A stretch of DNA of 64,000 nucleotides from Pseudomonas alliivorans (lineage in GTDB: Bacteria > Pseudomonadota > Gammaproteobacteria > Pseudomonadales > Pseudomonadaceae), in the NCBI RefSeq assembly GCF_017826695.1, contig NZ_JAFFZW010000002.1, positions 124,001 through 188,000 of the forward strand. The letters are read 5' to 3'. The notes below the pieces were generated by a model. It saw only the letters and a program-made list of their open reading frames with translations, was not told where the DNA came from and ran no database searches. A program made the position numbers and the translations under genes. Of the stretch, positions 34,076-40,495 are shown piece by piece; within the stretch, counting starts at the first letter, position 1; every line of letters begins with the position of its first letter.

Positions 34076-34288
34076 ATGTACACAGGTTTTTGGATTCGTG
34101 ATCAGCACATATTCGGTCCGCAAGGCTACACAGGCCATTGGATTACAGACGGGCACATATATGGACCAAATGGTTATACGCATTGCTGGATCAGTGAAGG
34201 ACACATATATGGTGGGTCAGGCTACACAGGCTGCTGGATAATCGACGGCAGTCTCTTCGGGCAAGGCTCAAAGCTTCCGTGGGCGTAG
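34076..34288 (+). CDS. short protein of four 16-residue YTGxWIxDGHIYGPxG repeats
   Basis: A 70-residue protein made of four consecutive units: residues 2-17 (YTGFWIRDQHIFGPQG), 18-33 (YTGHWITDGHIYGPNG), 34-49 (YTHCWISEGHIYGGSG) and 50-65 (YTGCWIIDGSLFGQGS). The pattern of alternating hydrophobic/aromatic residues and Gly-Pro turns predicts a four-bladed all-beta fold, as in proteins called 4-fold beta flower; I recall the name but could not check it. GTAGGAAG precedes the ATG. It heads a two-gene plus-strand unit in the element, a typical place for an accessory (host-interaction or defence) gene. Function unknown. Confidence 0.75.
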   Translation: MYTGFWIRDQHIFGPQGYTGHWITDGHIYGPNGYTHCWISEGHIYGGSGYTGCWIIDGSLFGQGSKLPWA

Positions 34289-34290
34289 TA

Positions 34291-34542
34291 ATGAATCCTG
34301 ACGGAAGGCGAATCAGCTTTGGACGGCTTGTGGTATGCATGCTGGTCCTATCTATGTTTGTTTACTTAGCGATGTCGGAAGGAACCAAAGAGGGCGCTCT
34401 GATGGCTGACTGCGTCGAGGGAAAGCTTCATTCCTTGAATCAGTACATGTCGGATAGAGATGCTGCATACAGAATCGCTGTGAGTACGTGCAGTAGATAT
34501 AATCAGGACGGAATCATAAAAATTCCGCTCGATGAGAAATAG
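34291..34542 (+). CDS. small membrane-anchored protein of the element
   Basis: An 83-residue protein starting MNPDGRRISFG two bases after the stop of the repeat-protein gene, so probably co-translated with it. One hydrophobic helix (residues about 9-28, LVVCMLVLSMFVYLAM) is followed by an outer part with two cysteines (ADCVEGK, VSTCSRY) that could form a disulfide in the periplasm. A GTG at 34279 is an alternative start. No family is recognised; partner of the repeat protein is the simplest idea. Confidence 0.6.
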   Translation: MNPDGRRISFGRLVVCMLVLSMFVYLAMSEGTKEGALMADCVEGKLHSLNQYMSDRDAAYRIAVSTCSRYNQDGIIKIPLDEK

Positions 34543-34895
34543 GTAAACGGGCCTAGCACACGCTAAACAGTATGTCCCAGTGAGTGGGATGCTTTGAGGT
34601 CAGTAGTGCCATAGCGAACCTTCAATGGTGTAGTGGTGGCGGGAACGCTGAGAGGACAGTGGGAGGTGGTTTGTAGAGCTCCCCAGCCAGGCATAGCTGA
34701 TATGCCAGCATACCCCTTCTGGCTTCGTTAGGGGGGGCAGGCACTGGTAGCTGAACTATCAGGCACAGTTGACACACTGAGGTGTGCTCCCTGTGGTGCA
34801 GAGCTTAACGCTCCCTAGCGACAGCTTTGTCCAATGTAATGTGGTCGTAGGTGTGAGAGGTCAATACACCCCACCTCTTTTAATAAATAATTCTC
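34543..34895. other. non-coding region between opposing element genes
   Basis: About 350 bases separating the plus-strand pair from the convergent minus-strand gene. It contains short inverted repeats such as GCCAG/CTGGC near 34702-34717 and G-rich stretches, but no gene, RNA or clear terminator that I can support. Confidence 0.5.
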
Positions 34896-35246
34896 TCAGT
34901 TTGATGACGCTAAGCTCAGTCTTCGAAAGTCTGCTTCCCATTCCTCTGTCACTTTGGCTTCTTTAGCTAGATGGCCTTCAATGTCTTGTTTCTTTGGACG
35001 GCCTACTGGTCTAGTTACACCAGCAATCTTAAGCAGTTCCTTGACAGCAGGGATGCTTCCTTCGTTAAGCGCATACTTCAATGACTCAAGGGACTTGTCG
35101 AACCAGTAAAGTCGATGCTCCTCTTTCCATCCTTGGTTTTCTGCATGGCTATCTAGCAGGGCTAGACTAACTCCGAGTGTCTTGGCTAGCTCAATGTGTG
35201 AGTAAGCTTCTACGTATTGCTGTTTGTGTTTGTCTTGAATGTTCAT
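34896..35246 (-). CDS. phage-like protein of unknown function with GRPKK segment
   Basis: A 116-residue, helical, charged cytoplasmic protein. Residues 12-45 (YVEAYSHIELAKTLGVSLALLDSHAENQGW) look like a helix-turn-helix, and a basic GRPKK motif like an AT-hook lies at about residues 82-86, so DNA binding is plausible, for example a terminase small subunit or regulator; neither is proven. It is the only gene downstream of the four T7-promoter-like repeats (35641-35899) in their reading direction. AAAGAG precedes the ATG. Confidence 0.6.
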   Translation of the reverse strand: MNIQDKHKQQYVEAYSHIELAKTLGVSLALLDSHAENQGWKEEHRLYWFDKSLESLKYALNEGSIPAVKELLKIAGVTRPVGRPKKQDIEGHLAKEAKVTEEWEADFRRLSLASSN

Positions 35247-35301
35247 GTTGTTCTCTTTAAGTGTGTGAGGGTGGTAGTGGGCTTTCAGCAGGAGTCACTG
35301 C

Positions 35302-35502
35302 GTGACAGCAGAAGCAAGAGCACGCCACGTAGTGGCATACGCAATAAAGAAAGATCAAGAGCAATACATACTGGTAGGTAGTTCGCTTTTGATTCTCTCT
35401 TTTATGCGTGCTCTTGTCAGCTATGCTGACGTTGCTTTTGCTTTTAAGAAAGATCCATCGATAGATGGTAGTCTAAGGGTAGTGTCTTACTTAATGTCCT
35501 AA
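35302..35502 (+). CDS. doubtful small plus-strand gene in the element
   Basis: A 66-residue frame starting at GTG with AGGAG seven bases upstream. One moderately hydrophobic stretch (residues about 22-48) could be a membrane helix. The frame contains a GTCAGC-type hairpin at 35416 that recurs in nearby non-coding DNA, so it may be chance. No similarity is recognised. Confidence 0.25.
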   Translation: MTAEARARHVVAYAIKKDQEQYILVGSSLLILSFMRALVSYADVAFAFKKDPSIDGSLRVVSYLMS

Positions 35503-35610
35503 GAAAGGAGTGGTACCCGTCAGCTTGCTGACGTTAAGGTGTTCTTAGAAATTTCCCAATTTTTCTTAAGGAGTCTTTAAGGGATTTTGGGAAAAAGTAA
35601 TGCTGACGTT
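35416..35610. repeat. repeated GTCAGC/GCTGACGTT hairpins
   Basis: GTCAGC-TAT-GCTGACGTT at 35416-35433, GTCAGC-TT-GCTGACGTT at 35519-35535, and the half GCTGACGTT at 35602-35610. Between the last two lies a longer imperfect stem (35553-35595, arms TTTCCCAA/TTGGGAAA with inner CTTAA/TTAAG). They could be operators, processing sites or terminators. Confidence 0.55.
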
Positions 35611-35895
35611 GATCAATTCAAGCGACATCTATAAGTTCCTTATATATCCGAGCGTATTAAATATGTCAGAGAGGGGGCGGTAGCTCTCCTTGTCTCTGTG
35701 TGTCACATTCGTAGACTGGTAGGTCTATCGTAAGGAGGAGGATAGTTCCTCTCTATATATCCGAGCGCAATTAAGACTGAGGTGGTAACCTCATGCTATG
35801 TTAGAGGTGAGTCATATGAGCGGTAGCTCCTCTACTATCCGAGCGTATTAAATCAAGGGGTAGTGGAGAGAGGTCTCTCTATATATCCGAGCGTA
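35503..35895. other. non-coding control region of the element
   Basis: About 390 bases without a supported gene, packed with hairpins (35519-35595) and four copies of the TTAATACGCTCGGATATATA repeat, each followed on the minus strand by a purine-rich GAG/GGA sequence. It resembles a phage control region rather than a coding one. Confidence 0.6.
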
Positions 35896-35899
35896 TTAA
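35641..35899 (-). promoter_or_regulatory. four T7-type promoter-like repeats
   Basis: Minus-strand copies end at 35660 (TTAATACGCTCGGATATATA), 35774 (variant TTAATTGCGCTCGGATATATA), 35852 (TTAATACGCTCGGATAGTAG) and 35899 (TTAATACGCTCGGATATATA), each continuing into AAGGAAC, GAGAGGAAC, GAGGAGC or GAGAGACC. The TAATACG start, a short middle block, a TATA element and a G/A-rich start resemble T7-family phage promoters. All read leftward toward the gene at 34896-35246. No single-subunit RNA polymerase gene is in the window. Confidence 0.55.
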
Positions 35900-36579
35900 T
35901 GTTTGGATAGGGAAGGGTAGAAGTCAGCGAAGTTAACTTCAAATTCTAGTAGCCCTTTGATGCTAGGGTTACGCTCAAGGAAGAAGCTCATACCACTGAT
36001 TGCGTGTCTAGCGCATTGACATACTCTACGTGCTTGCTGGGGACTCATGGGTGTGAGTCCTTCTAGGTGGATAGTGGCTATGACTATTTCAGTGCTCACG
36101 ATGTCTAGCATACAAGCGTTCAGTACATGAGAGGGGCTAGTATTCATTGTACCATTGCTAACTCCCCCTGCTGTCATACAGGAGCCGTAGACGTAATCAT
36201 CAAGCCAAGCATGCTCCTCGCTGTGTGCCACCTTGAAGTGCTTAGCATAAGGGTTGAGCATGGTCTTAGGCTTAGGCCCTCTCTTAACTTTGATTTCTGT
36301 TGTCGCTACAGTCTGCTTATTAGGAGATTGCTCGCAAGGGGTAAGGAGACAGATAGTAGGCTTAGGTGGAAGGTTGCAGTTTCGAGCAGATGGGTAATCA
36401 TAAGGAACCTCGGGCATTGGGTGAGTGGTGTACTCCCCTAAGACTTCACCGCTGAGTTTGTCTAAGACATAGTCACCTACACGAATGGTTCCATGTAGTT
36501 GAGTAACAATGTCTCTAATGTCTCTAATGTCTCTAATGTCTCTAATGTCTCTAATGTCGCTGGGTTGGTGGCTTAGCAT
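35896..36579 (-). CDS. element protein with N-terminal tandem Asp-Ile-Arg repeat
   Basis: A 227-residue protein of unknown function. Near its start (residues about 8-24) lies a run of Asp-Ile-Arg triplets encoded by five perfect copies of a 9-base repeat (36512-36556). The middle is Pro/Thr-rich (PPKPTICLLTP) with a basic VKRGPKPKTM; the C-terminal 120 residues are folded-looking, with several cysteines and LDDYVYGSCMTAGG. No family recognised. Change in copy number would lengthen or shorten the protein without frameshift. It is the last gene before the T7-promoter-like control region. Confidence 0.6.
   Translation of the reverse strand: MLSHQPSDIRDIRDIRDIRDIRDIVTQLHGTIRVGDYVLDKLSGEVLGEYTTHPMPEVPYDYPSARNCNLPPKPTICLLTPCEQSPNKQTVATTEIKVKRGPKPKTMLNPYAKHFKVAHSEEHAWLDDYVYGSCMTAGGVSNGTMNTSPSHVLNACMLDIVSTEIVIATIHLEGLTPMSPQQARRVCQCARHAISGMSFFLERNPSIKGLLEFEVNFADFYPSLSKH
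36512..36556. repeat. 9-base tandem repeat, five copies
   Basis: TCTCTAATG repeated five times without change, in frame inside the minus-strand gene 35896-36579, where it encodes Asp-Ile-Arg units. Confidence 0.9.
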
Positions 36580-36632
36580 AAAGAGCGTTCTTCTTGTTGT
36601 GTGTAAGCTCCTGAGAGCTCTTGTAGGAGGCG

Positions 36633-36914
36633 TTAGGTGTAAGGTATAACCTTTCTCATGGAGGGCTGTGAGCGAGCTGCTAGGGTCTTCTCAATGTGTG
36701 CTATCACATGGTCCACGGTGTCTGAGGTAATGACTACAGGAGTGAAGCCAGCCCGAGTCCTAATCTGTAGCGCAAGCTCGCTAATCAACGCGTTGGTAGG
36801 CATTGCATAAACGATCTTGCTGTTATGGATTAGCTCAGGAAGGCACTCAATAAACTTGGTGGACTTGCCGCTGCCCGGAAGGGCTTCAGCAATGAACAGT
36901 GTTTTTTCTTTCAT
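36633..36914 (-). CDS. P-loop ATPase/helicase N-terminal fragment
   Basis: A 93-residue product beginning MKEKTLFIAEALPGSGKST, with Walker A (ALPGSGKST, residues 11-19) and the next two strands of a superfamily-2-like helicase (IVYAMPTNALISELALQI and a TSDT). It ends before any Walker B or motif VI, so it is only the first part of such an enzyme. The start at 36914 has AAGGA six bases upstream and lies seven bases after the preceding gene; a longer start at 36947 would overlap that gene. It may be a remnant of a helicase or primase of a larger ancestor, or a small ATP-binding protein. Confidence 0.55.
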   Translation of the reverse strand: MKEKTLFIAEALPGSGKSTKFIECLPELIHNSKIVYAMPTNALISELALQIRTRAGFTPVVITSDTVDHVIAHIEKTLAARSQPSMRKVIPYT

Positions 36915-36921
36915 AGATTCC

Positions 36922-37149
36922 TTATCGTCGTTTTCTATATTGCTCAATGTGCTTTAGGTCCAAGCGAGAGACATAGCCTGCTGTCTGCAAGGAGACTCGA
37001 TGTTTCAGGGAAAGGGCGTAGATGGCTTTAGTATTGCCTTTAGACGCTATCAGTTCTTTAGCTACACCTCGCCTAATACTGACGGGGATGAGGTATTTTG
37101 TTCGGTACTCTACGTCAGGGATGTTGATGTAGTCGTCATCTGAATTCAT
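36922..37149 (-). CDS. small basic phage-like protein
   Basis: A 75-residue protein. Residues 20-65 (VSIRRGVAKELIASKGNTKAI, LSLKHRVSLQTAGYVSRL) are basic and helical and could form a helix-turn-helix, but no family can be named. It is sandwiched between the 36-residue membrane peptide gene and the P-loop fragment in a tight co-directional row. The ribosome site (GAAG eleven bases upstream) is weak. Confidence 0.5.
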   Translation of the reverse strand: MNSDDDYINIPDVEYRTKYLIPVSIRRGVAKELIASKGNTKAIYALSLKHRVSLQTAGYVSRLDLKHIEQYRKRR

Positions 37150-37158
37150 ATATACACT

Positions 37159-37269
37159 TCATGCTGTACATGCCATAACTGCTAAGGCTAGTCTGGCAAT
37201 AGTAAGGAAGGTTAGGCAGATGGCATACACAATGAATGCTGTAACCACCCAGCTAATGATTGTTTTCAT
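37159..37269 (-). CDS. 36-residue membrane peptide
   Basis: A very short gene encoding MKTIISWVVTAFIVYAICLT and 16 more residues, ending MACTA. Nearly the whole product is one hydrophobic helix. Its ATG overlaps the TGA of the preceding gene (37266-37535) as ATGA, the same coupling used between the two genes before it, which argues that it is translated. Holin-like or other membrane-acting phage peptides have this form; function unproven. Confidence 0.55.
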   Translation of the reverse strand: MKTIISWVVTAFIVYAICLTFLTIARLALAVMACTA

Positions 37270-37535
37270 TTGGTAGGTTTGCTTACTTCCATATCATCAA
37301 TGATCTTGTGTAGAGCAAACGCTGAAGTGAACGTACCTTCCAATGGTGAATTCTTAGGGAGACCCACGCACACATAACTTCCACGTTGATGCATCTGATA
37401 GCTAACCCCCTTATAAATCTTCACTTCACCTACAAGACTGTTGTTGCTAACCTCTGCATGTTTAATCATAGCCTTTAGCTGGGCCCTACGATGTTCTTGA
37501 TACTGACGCTCGCCTTCTGACACGTAGTAGTTCAT
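37266..37535 (-). CDS. small phage-like protein
   Basis: An 89-residue cytoplasmic protein. A charged N-terminal helix (SEGERQYQEHRRAQLKAMIKHAE) is followed by a beta-rich part (EVKIYKGVSYQMHQRGSYVCVGL). Its start overlaps the stop of the upstream gene as ATGA (37532-37535) and its stop overlaps the next start, so it lies in a translationally coupled row. No recognised family. Confidence 0.6.
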   Translation of the reverse strand: MNYYVSEGERQYQEHRRAQLKAMIKHAEVSNNSLVGEVKIYKGVSYQMHQRGSYVCVGLPKNSPLEGTFTSAFALHKIIDDMEVSKPTK

Positions 37536-37960
37536 TCCTGAACTCCTAGGCGCTTATAGACGCTAGCCTTAATCGCTTTCATAGCATCAGTTTGGTTCTT
37601 ACCTGTTGCTGCTGGCCCGCTAATGATGCTACGGGTTACGCCGGTGAAGTTCCCTTGTGAGTCATACTGGTTATTACTAGGTTTGCTAGTGGTTCGATCA
37701 AGGCGTGCTTGCTGCACCGCCACTTGCATATCCAGACTTTCACGAATCAGCGGATCCTCTTTGTAGAGACGCTCAAGGGTGGCTTGTCTAACCTGTTTCA
37801 TAATAGCTACAGCATCCTTGGAGCTGTCAAGGGCTCGGAGAGGGCGTGCCTCCTGTTCTAGTACCCATCCTGAGCTACGTGCTAGCTCCTTGATTTCCTC
37901 AAGGGAGCGGCCTGTCTCTTGTGATAGAGATACAAGGTCTTCGTGTTTGTATGTACGCAT
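37532..37960 (-). CDS. phage-like protein of unknown function
   Basis: A 142-residue, largely helical protein: a helix-turn-helix-looking N-terminus (EDLVSLSQETGRSLEEIKELARSSG), a central helix (AVAIMKQVRQATLERLYKEDPLI), a disordered Ser/Thr/Asn-rich linker, and a C-terminal helix (TDAMKAIKASVYKRLGV). AAGGA lies ten bases before the ATG. DNA or RNA binding is a guess. It starts the ATGA-coupled run of small genes. Confidence 0.6.
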   Translation of the reverse strand: MRTYKHEDLVSLSQETGRSLEEIKELARSSGWVLEQEARPLRALDSSKDAVAIMKQVRQATLERLYKEDPLIRESLDMQVAVQQARLDRTTSKPSNNQYDSQGNFTGVTRSIISGPAATGKNQTDAMKAIKASVYKRLGVQE

Positions 37961-37988
37961 ATGTGTGTTCCTTATTGGAGAGGGTTAG

Positions 37989-38264
37989 TTAGAGAGTGAT
38001 AATGCGATATTGAAAGGGTGAAGAGTGAGCGTCACCTGACTTCCTGCGTTCTACCATTGCTGTATTGATCAGGTGTTTAAGTACACCCTCAACAGAGCGA
38101 CGTGGAAGCGTGGTTGCTACTGAGAAATCATTACCCGAGATAGTGGCCCATCCGTCCTTGTCGGCTTGGTTGCGAATCATCAGATAGATAAGTTTTCTAG
38201 GTAGTGTATTGAGTTGATTGTGTTGTAGCGCAACAATATGTTCTAAAGTAATAGACATTGTCAT
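37989..38264 (-). CDS. winged-helix protein, possible replication or regulatory factor
   Basis: A 91-residue protein with a clear winged-helix pattern: LPRKLIYLMIRNQADKDGWATISGNDFSVATTLPRRSVEGVLKHLINTAMVERRK, where the recognition helix is RRSVEGVLKHLI and the wing follows. Such domains occur in phage replication initiators and repressors. It is the first gene of the minus-strand row, behind a 450-base non-coding region with repeated sequences. ATG at 38264 or 38258 (MSITLEH). Confidence 0.62.
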   Translation of the reverse strand: MTMSITLEHIVALQHNQLNTLPRKLIYLMIRNQADKDGWATISGNDFSVATTLPRRSVEGVLKHLINTAMVERRKSGDAHSSPFQYRIITL

Positions 38265-38721
38265 ACCTGTCAGTGGGTTGGTTTTGTTTTCATGCTTCCC
38301 CCTATATCCCCCAGTGAGTTAGGAGAAAATATTATCTAGGGGAAAAGCTGCGGGCCCTGCATCGCGTAACTGCAAGCAGAGGTGTTTGTATTACATTGAG
38401 GTTTTGGTGTTGCTAAGAGAGGAAGGTGCTTTGTTGTCGATCTGAAATTCTATCCCCATACATATCTATACCTGGATTTCAGGGGATTCACGACAAACTA
38501 TTTTAGGGAGCCCATATTTTTTATACTCTCATACATATCTATACCTGTTTTTTAGGCTTTTCCCTTCAAATTATTTTTCAAAGGGGCTAATAAATTGGTA
38601 CGAGGCAAGAGACTGTAGGTGTCCCTACGCCTCCTGTAAGGCTCTTTGAAGCACGCTATAAGTTAGGCCTGCAACTGATGAGGATTGTACTCTAACGCCT
38701 CACCAGTGAGCTTGTAGGGCC
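38265..38721. other. non-coding region between integrase and the small-gene row
   Basis: About 450 AT-rich bases. It holds two copies of CATACATATCTATACCTG (38457-38474 and 38530-38547, 73 bases apart), which could be operators or integrase/excisionase sites, and the likely promoter of the leftward small-gene row. No gene is supported. Confidence 0.6.
38457..38547. repeat. 18-base direct repeat pair
   Basis: CATACATATCTATACCTG occurs at 38457-38474 and 38530-38547, perfect, 73 bases apart, in the region before the winged-helix gene. Confidence 0.75.
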
Positions 38722-39678
38722 TCAGTCAATCAGGTGTAATACATCCTTAGCATTCAGGTGGGAGTATCTGGCGACAGACCTAGTGTCTCTATGTCCAGAG
38801 ACAATCATTATCTGAGCGTTGTTAAACCCTCTCTTAGCTACATTGGTTATTCTTGTATGTCTGAGTTGGTGTAGTCTGACATTACTATCAAGGTTAGCTG
38901 CTGTCCTAGCTCTCCTGATGGCCTGAGAGACGCTGTGAGGCGCTACGGAGAACAGTCTGCCTCTTGGTATGCGTTCTGCTAGAGCATGTCTCTGAGCCTC
39001 TTTCAGAAGCTCTATTGCACGTAAGGTCAGGGGCACTGAGCGTGTACCATTCTTACCATCCACTACGTCCACAATCCTCTGTTCCAAATGCAGGCAGTTA
39101 ACTGTCAGCTTCAATATCTCAGAACGACGCATAGCTGTTTCGTATGCAAGCTCTGCTATCAGGGCCATTGTGGGTGATAGCTCATTGAGGATTAGACGTA
39201 GCTCACCAGCAGTGACCACCTTGTCACTGGACTTATCAGGCTTAGGCAGGGTGATATCACAGACAGGATTAGGTATGTCTATTAGCAGGCCATGTTTAGC
39301 GTACTTGAAGAACCGAGAGAGGAACGCTAGTTGATGTCTGCATGTGGCTGCCTTGACGGTCTGTAAGCGCATCAGTTTGAAATCGTTTACTAGCTTGGGG
39401 GTTATGTCATGAATTGACTGAGGGAAGGCGTGAGCTAATTGCTCAACGATCTGGACAGCATGGGTGTAGGAGCCCTTGCCCTTGAGGTGGGAGTCACAGT
39501 AGGTCATGCCCAATGTGAATATGGTGTGATGCTTATGGTCTTTGATGACAGCCTCAAGCTTGTCAGCCCATGCCTGAGCCTCTGCCTGTGTAGAAAATGT
39601 CTTCGACTGAGGGGGTTTCCCTTTCAATCTGACCTGAGCGTTCCAGTTGCCTGATGGTAGGGAGCGGATGTTAGCCAT
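38722..39678 (-). CDS. int: tyrosine integrase of the element
   Basis: A 318-residue site-specific recombinase. The N-terminal 50 residues (ANIRSLPSGNWNAQVRLKG onward) form the arm-binding domain, residues 60-145 the core-binding domain, and the rest the catalytic domain with Arg184 (AMRRSEIL), His270-x-x-Arg273 (LHQLRHTR), His296 (SGHRDTR) and nucleophile Tyr305 (ARYSHL), all present. It lies 75 bases from the right att copy and points into the element. It should insert the element at tRNA-Val. All catalytic residues are present, so it may be active. Confidence 0.93.
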   Translation of the reverse strand: MANIRSLPSGNWNAQVRLKGKPPQSKTFSTQAEAQAWADKLEAVIKDHKHHTIFTLGMTYCDSHLKGKGSYTHAVQIVEQLAHAFPQSIHDITPKLVNDFKLMRLQTVKAATCRHQLAFLSRFFKYAKHGLLIDIPNPVCDITLPKPDKSSDKVVTAGELRLILNELSPTMALIAELAYETAMRRSEILKLTVNCLHLEQRIVDVVDGKNGTRSVPLTLRAIELLKEAQRHALAERIPRGRLFSVAPHSVSQAIRRARTAANLDSNVRLHQLRHTRITNVAKRGFNNAQIMIVSGHRDTRSVARYSHLNAKDVLHLID

Positions 39679-39752
39679 GTTGACGCCTCATGATGTGAAT
39701 GGGCGTTCTCTCAAGGCCATAGCCTGTAGGGGCTACGCGTTGTGGTTCCTCT

Positions 39753-39824
39753 CCTTGACATGGTGGGGGTCGTTGGTTCGAGTCCAATCGCGCCTACCAA
39801 ACAAAATCCGCTCTGCTGGGCGGT
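39753..39824 (+). repeat. att direct repeat, right copy
   Basis: Identical over 72 bases to 33513-33584; it contains only the 3' half of a tRNA-Val and so is the displaced chromosomal or element-borne copy. Confidence 0.9.
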
Positions 39825-39827
39825 AAT

Positions 39828-39860
39828 GAAAAGGGCGATCCGAAAGGGTCGCCCTTTTTG
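39828..39860 (+). terminator. former tRNA-Val terminator beyond the element
   Basis: AAGGGCGA (39831-39838) pairs with TCGCCCTT (39849-39856), followed by TTT. It probably ended the tRNA transcript before insertion. Confidence 0.75.
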
Positions 39861-39934
39861 TTTGCGTGCGTTTTACAGGGTCGCGTCCGGGCTTGCCTCA
39901 AATGCGCCAGCGCTTGGGCGCATCGAGGCCGGGT

Positions 39935-40297
39935 TCACCCTTGTAGAGCAAATGATTTGACGATGGACTTGGTAGCCGGGCTCGTTCTCAGGTCGCTGAC
40001 GTTCTTGGGGGCGAGCCATTTGCAGGCAGCAATCTCGTTTTGCGGTCTGGCTTCACTGGAGTCAGGCACCAGTGTGATGAACACATGGTGGGTCACTCGG
40101 TCCTGTTCATACTCGGCCAGATAACGCAGCTCCAGATTTTCCAGGCCCGTTTCTTCGTTCAGCTCACGCACCGCGGCCTGGGCCGGGGTTTCTCCGGGCT
40201 CGACCTTGCCGCCTGGCAAGGCCCATTTGGATTTTGGTTTGCGCACGTAGAGGATTTGTCCGTCTCGCTTGCAGATGACTGTCGCTCGTTTTTTCAT
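39935..40297 (-). CDS. NUDIX hydrolase
   Basis: A 120-residue compact NUDIX enzyme hydrolysing a nucleoside-diphosphate-linked substrate. The Nudix box is GKVEPGETPAQAAVRELNEE, complete, with WALPGG before it. The short form without extra domains resembles MutT-like and diadenosine-polyphosphate-type enzymes; the substrate is not shown. It begins MKKRATVICKRDGQILYV with GAAGGAATATG-type upstream sequence. It is the first chromosomal gene right of the element. Confidence 0.87.
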   Translation of the reverse strand: MKKRATVICKRDGQILYVRKPKSKWALPGGKVEPGETPAQAAVRELNEETGLENLELRYLAEYEQDRVTHHVFITLVPDSSEARPQNEIAACKWLAPKNVSDLRTSPATKSIVKSFALQG

Positions 40298-40495
40298 ATT
40301 CCTTCACCTGTTTAGCGTCCCTTACCTTCAATATCTGCAAGGACTTCATGAACTTGAGACCGGCACGCAGCAAGCGATAGTCACTAAATTGTAATAAAAA
40401 GTTCATTTATATGAATACAGCACAATCAGTGCCATGAATTGAGCTTAGTCGAAAAAGGGCGAGCGCTTCAGTCCGCGAGTGCTCGGCCCCTGATT

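Larger units (their letters stand above)
33513..39824. mobile_element. 6.24-kb integrated element in tRNA-Val
   Basis: Bounded by the 72-base direct repeat, with a tyrosine integrase next to the right end. DNA between is visibly AT-richer than its surroundings and carries phage-like small genes on the minus strand, a two-gene plus-strand unit at the left, repeat arrays and T7-promoter-like motifs. No capsid, tail, conjugation, polymerase or resistance gene is recognised, so it is neither a complete prophage nor a conjugative island. A phage satellite or a decayed T7-like prophage are the two best readings. Confidence 0.88.

Noticed and set aside
33950..34204. 84-codon minus-strand gene overlapping the repeat-protein gene
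   Set aside because: No ribosome site, antisense to the four perfect repeats, and no protein pattern.
34700..34740. T7-terminator-like sequence (AGCATACCCCTT with later G-run) in the element
   Set aside because: Matches only a dozen bases of phage T7 terminator, lies on the strand opposite to the promoter-like motifs, and forms only a short stem.
35641..35899. CRISPR array
   Set aside because: Repeat copies are unevenly spaced (about 46 to 114 bases), only four, and no cas genes are present.
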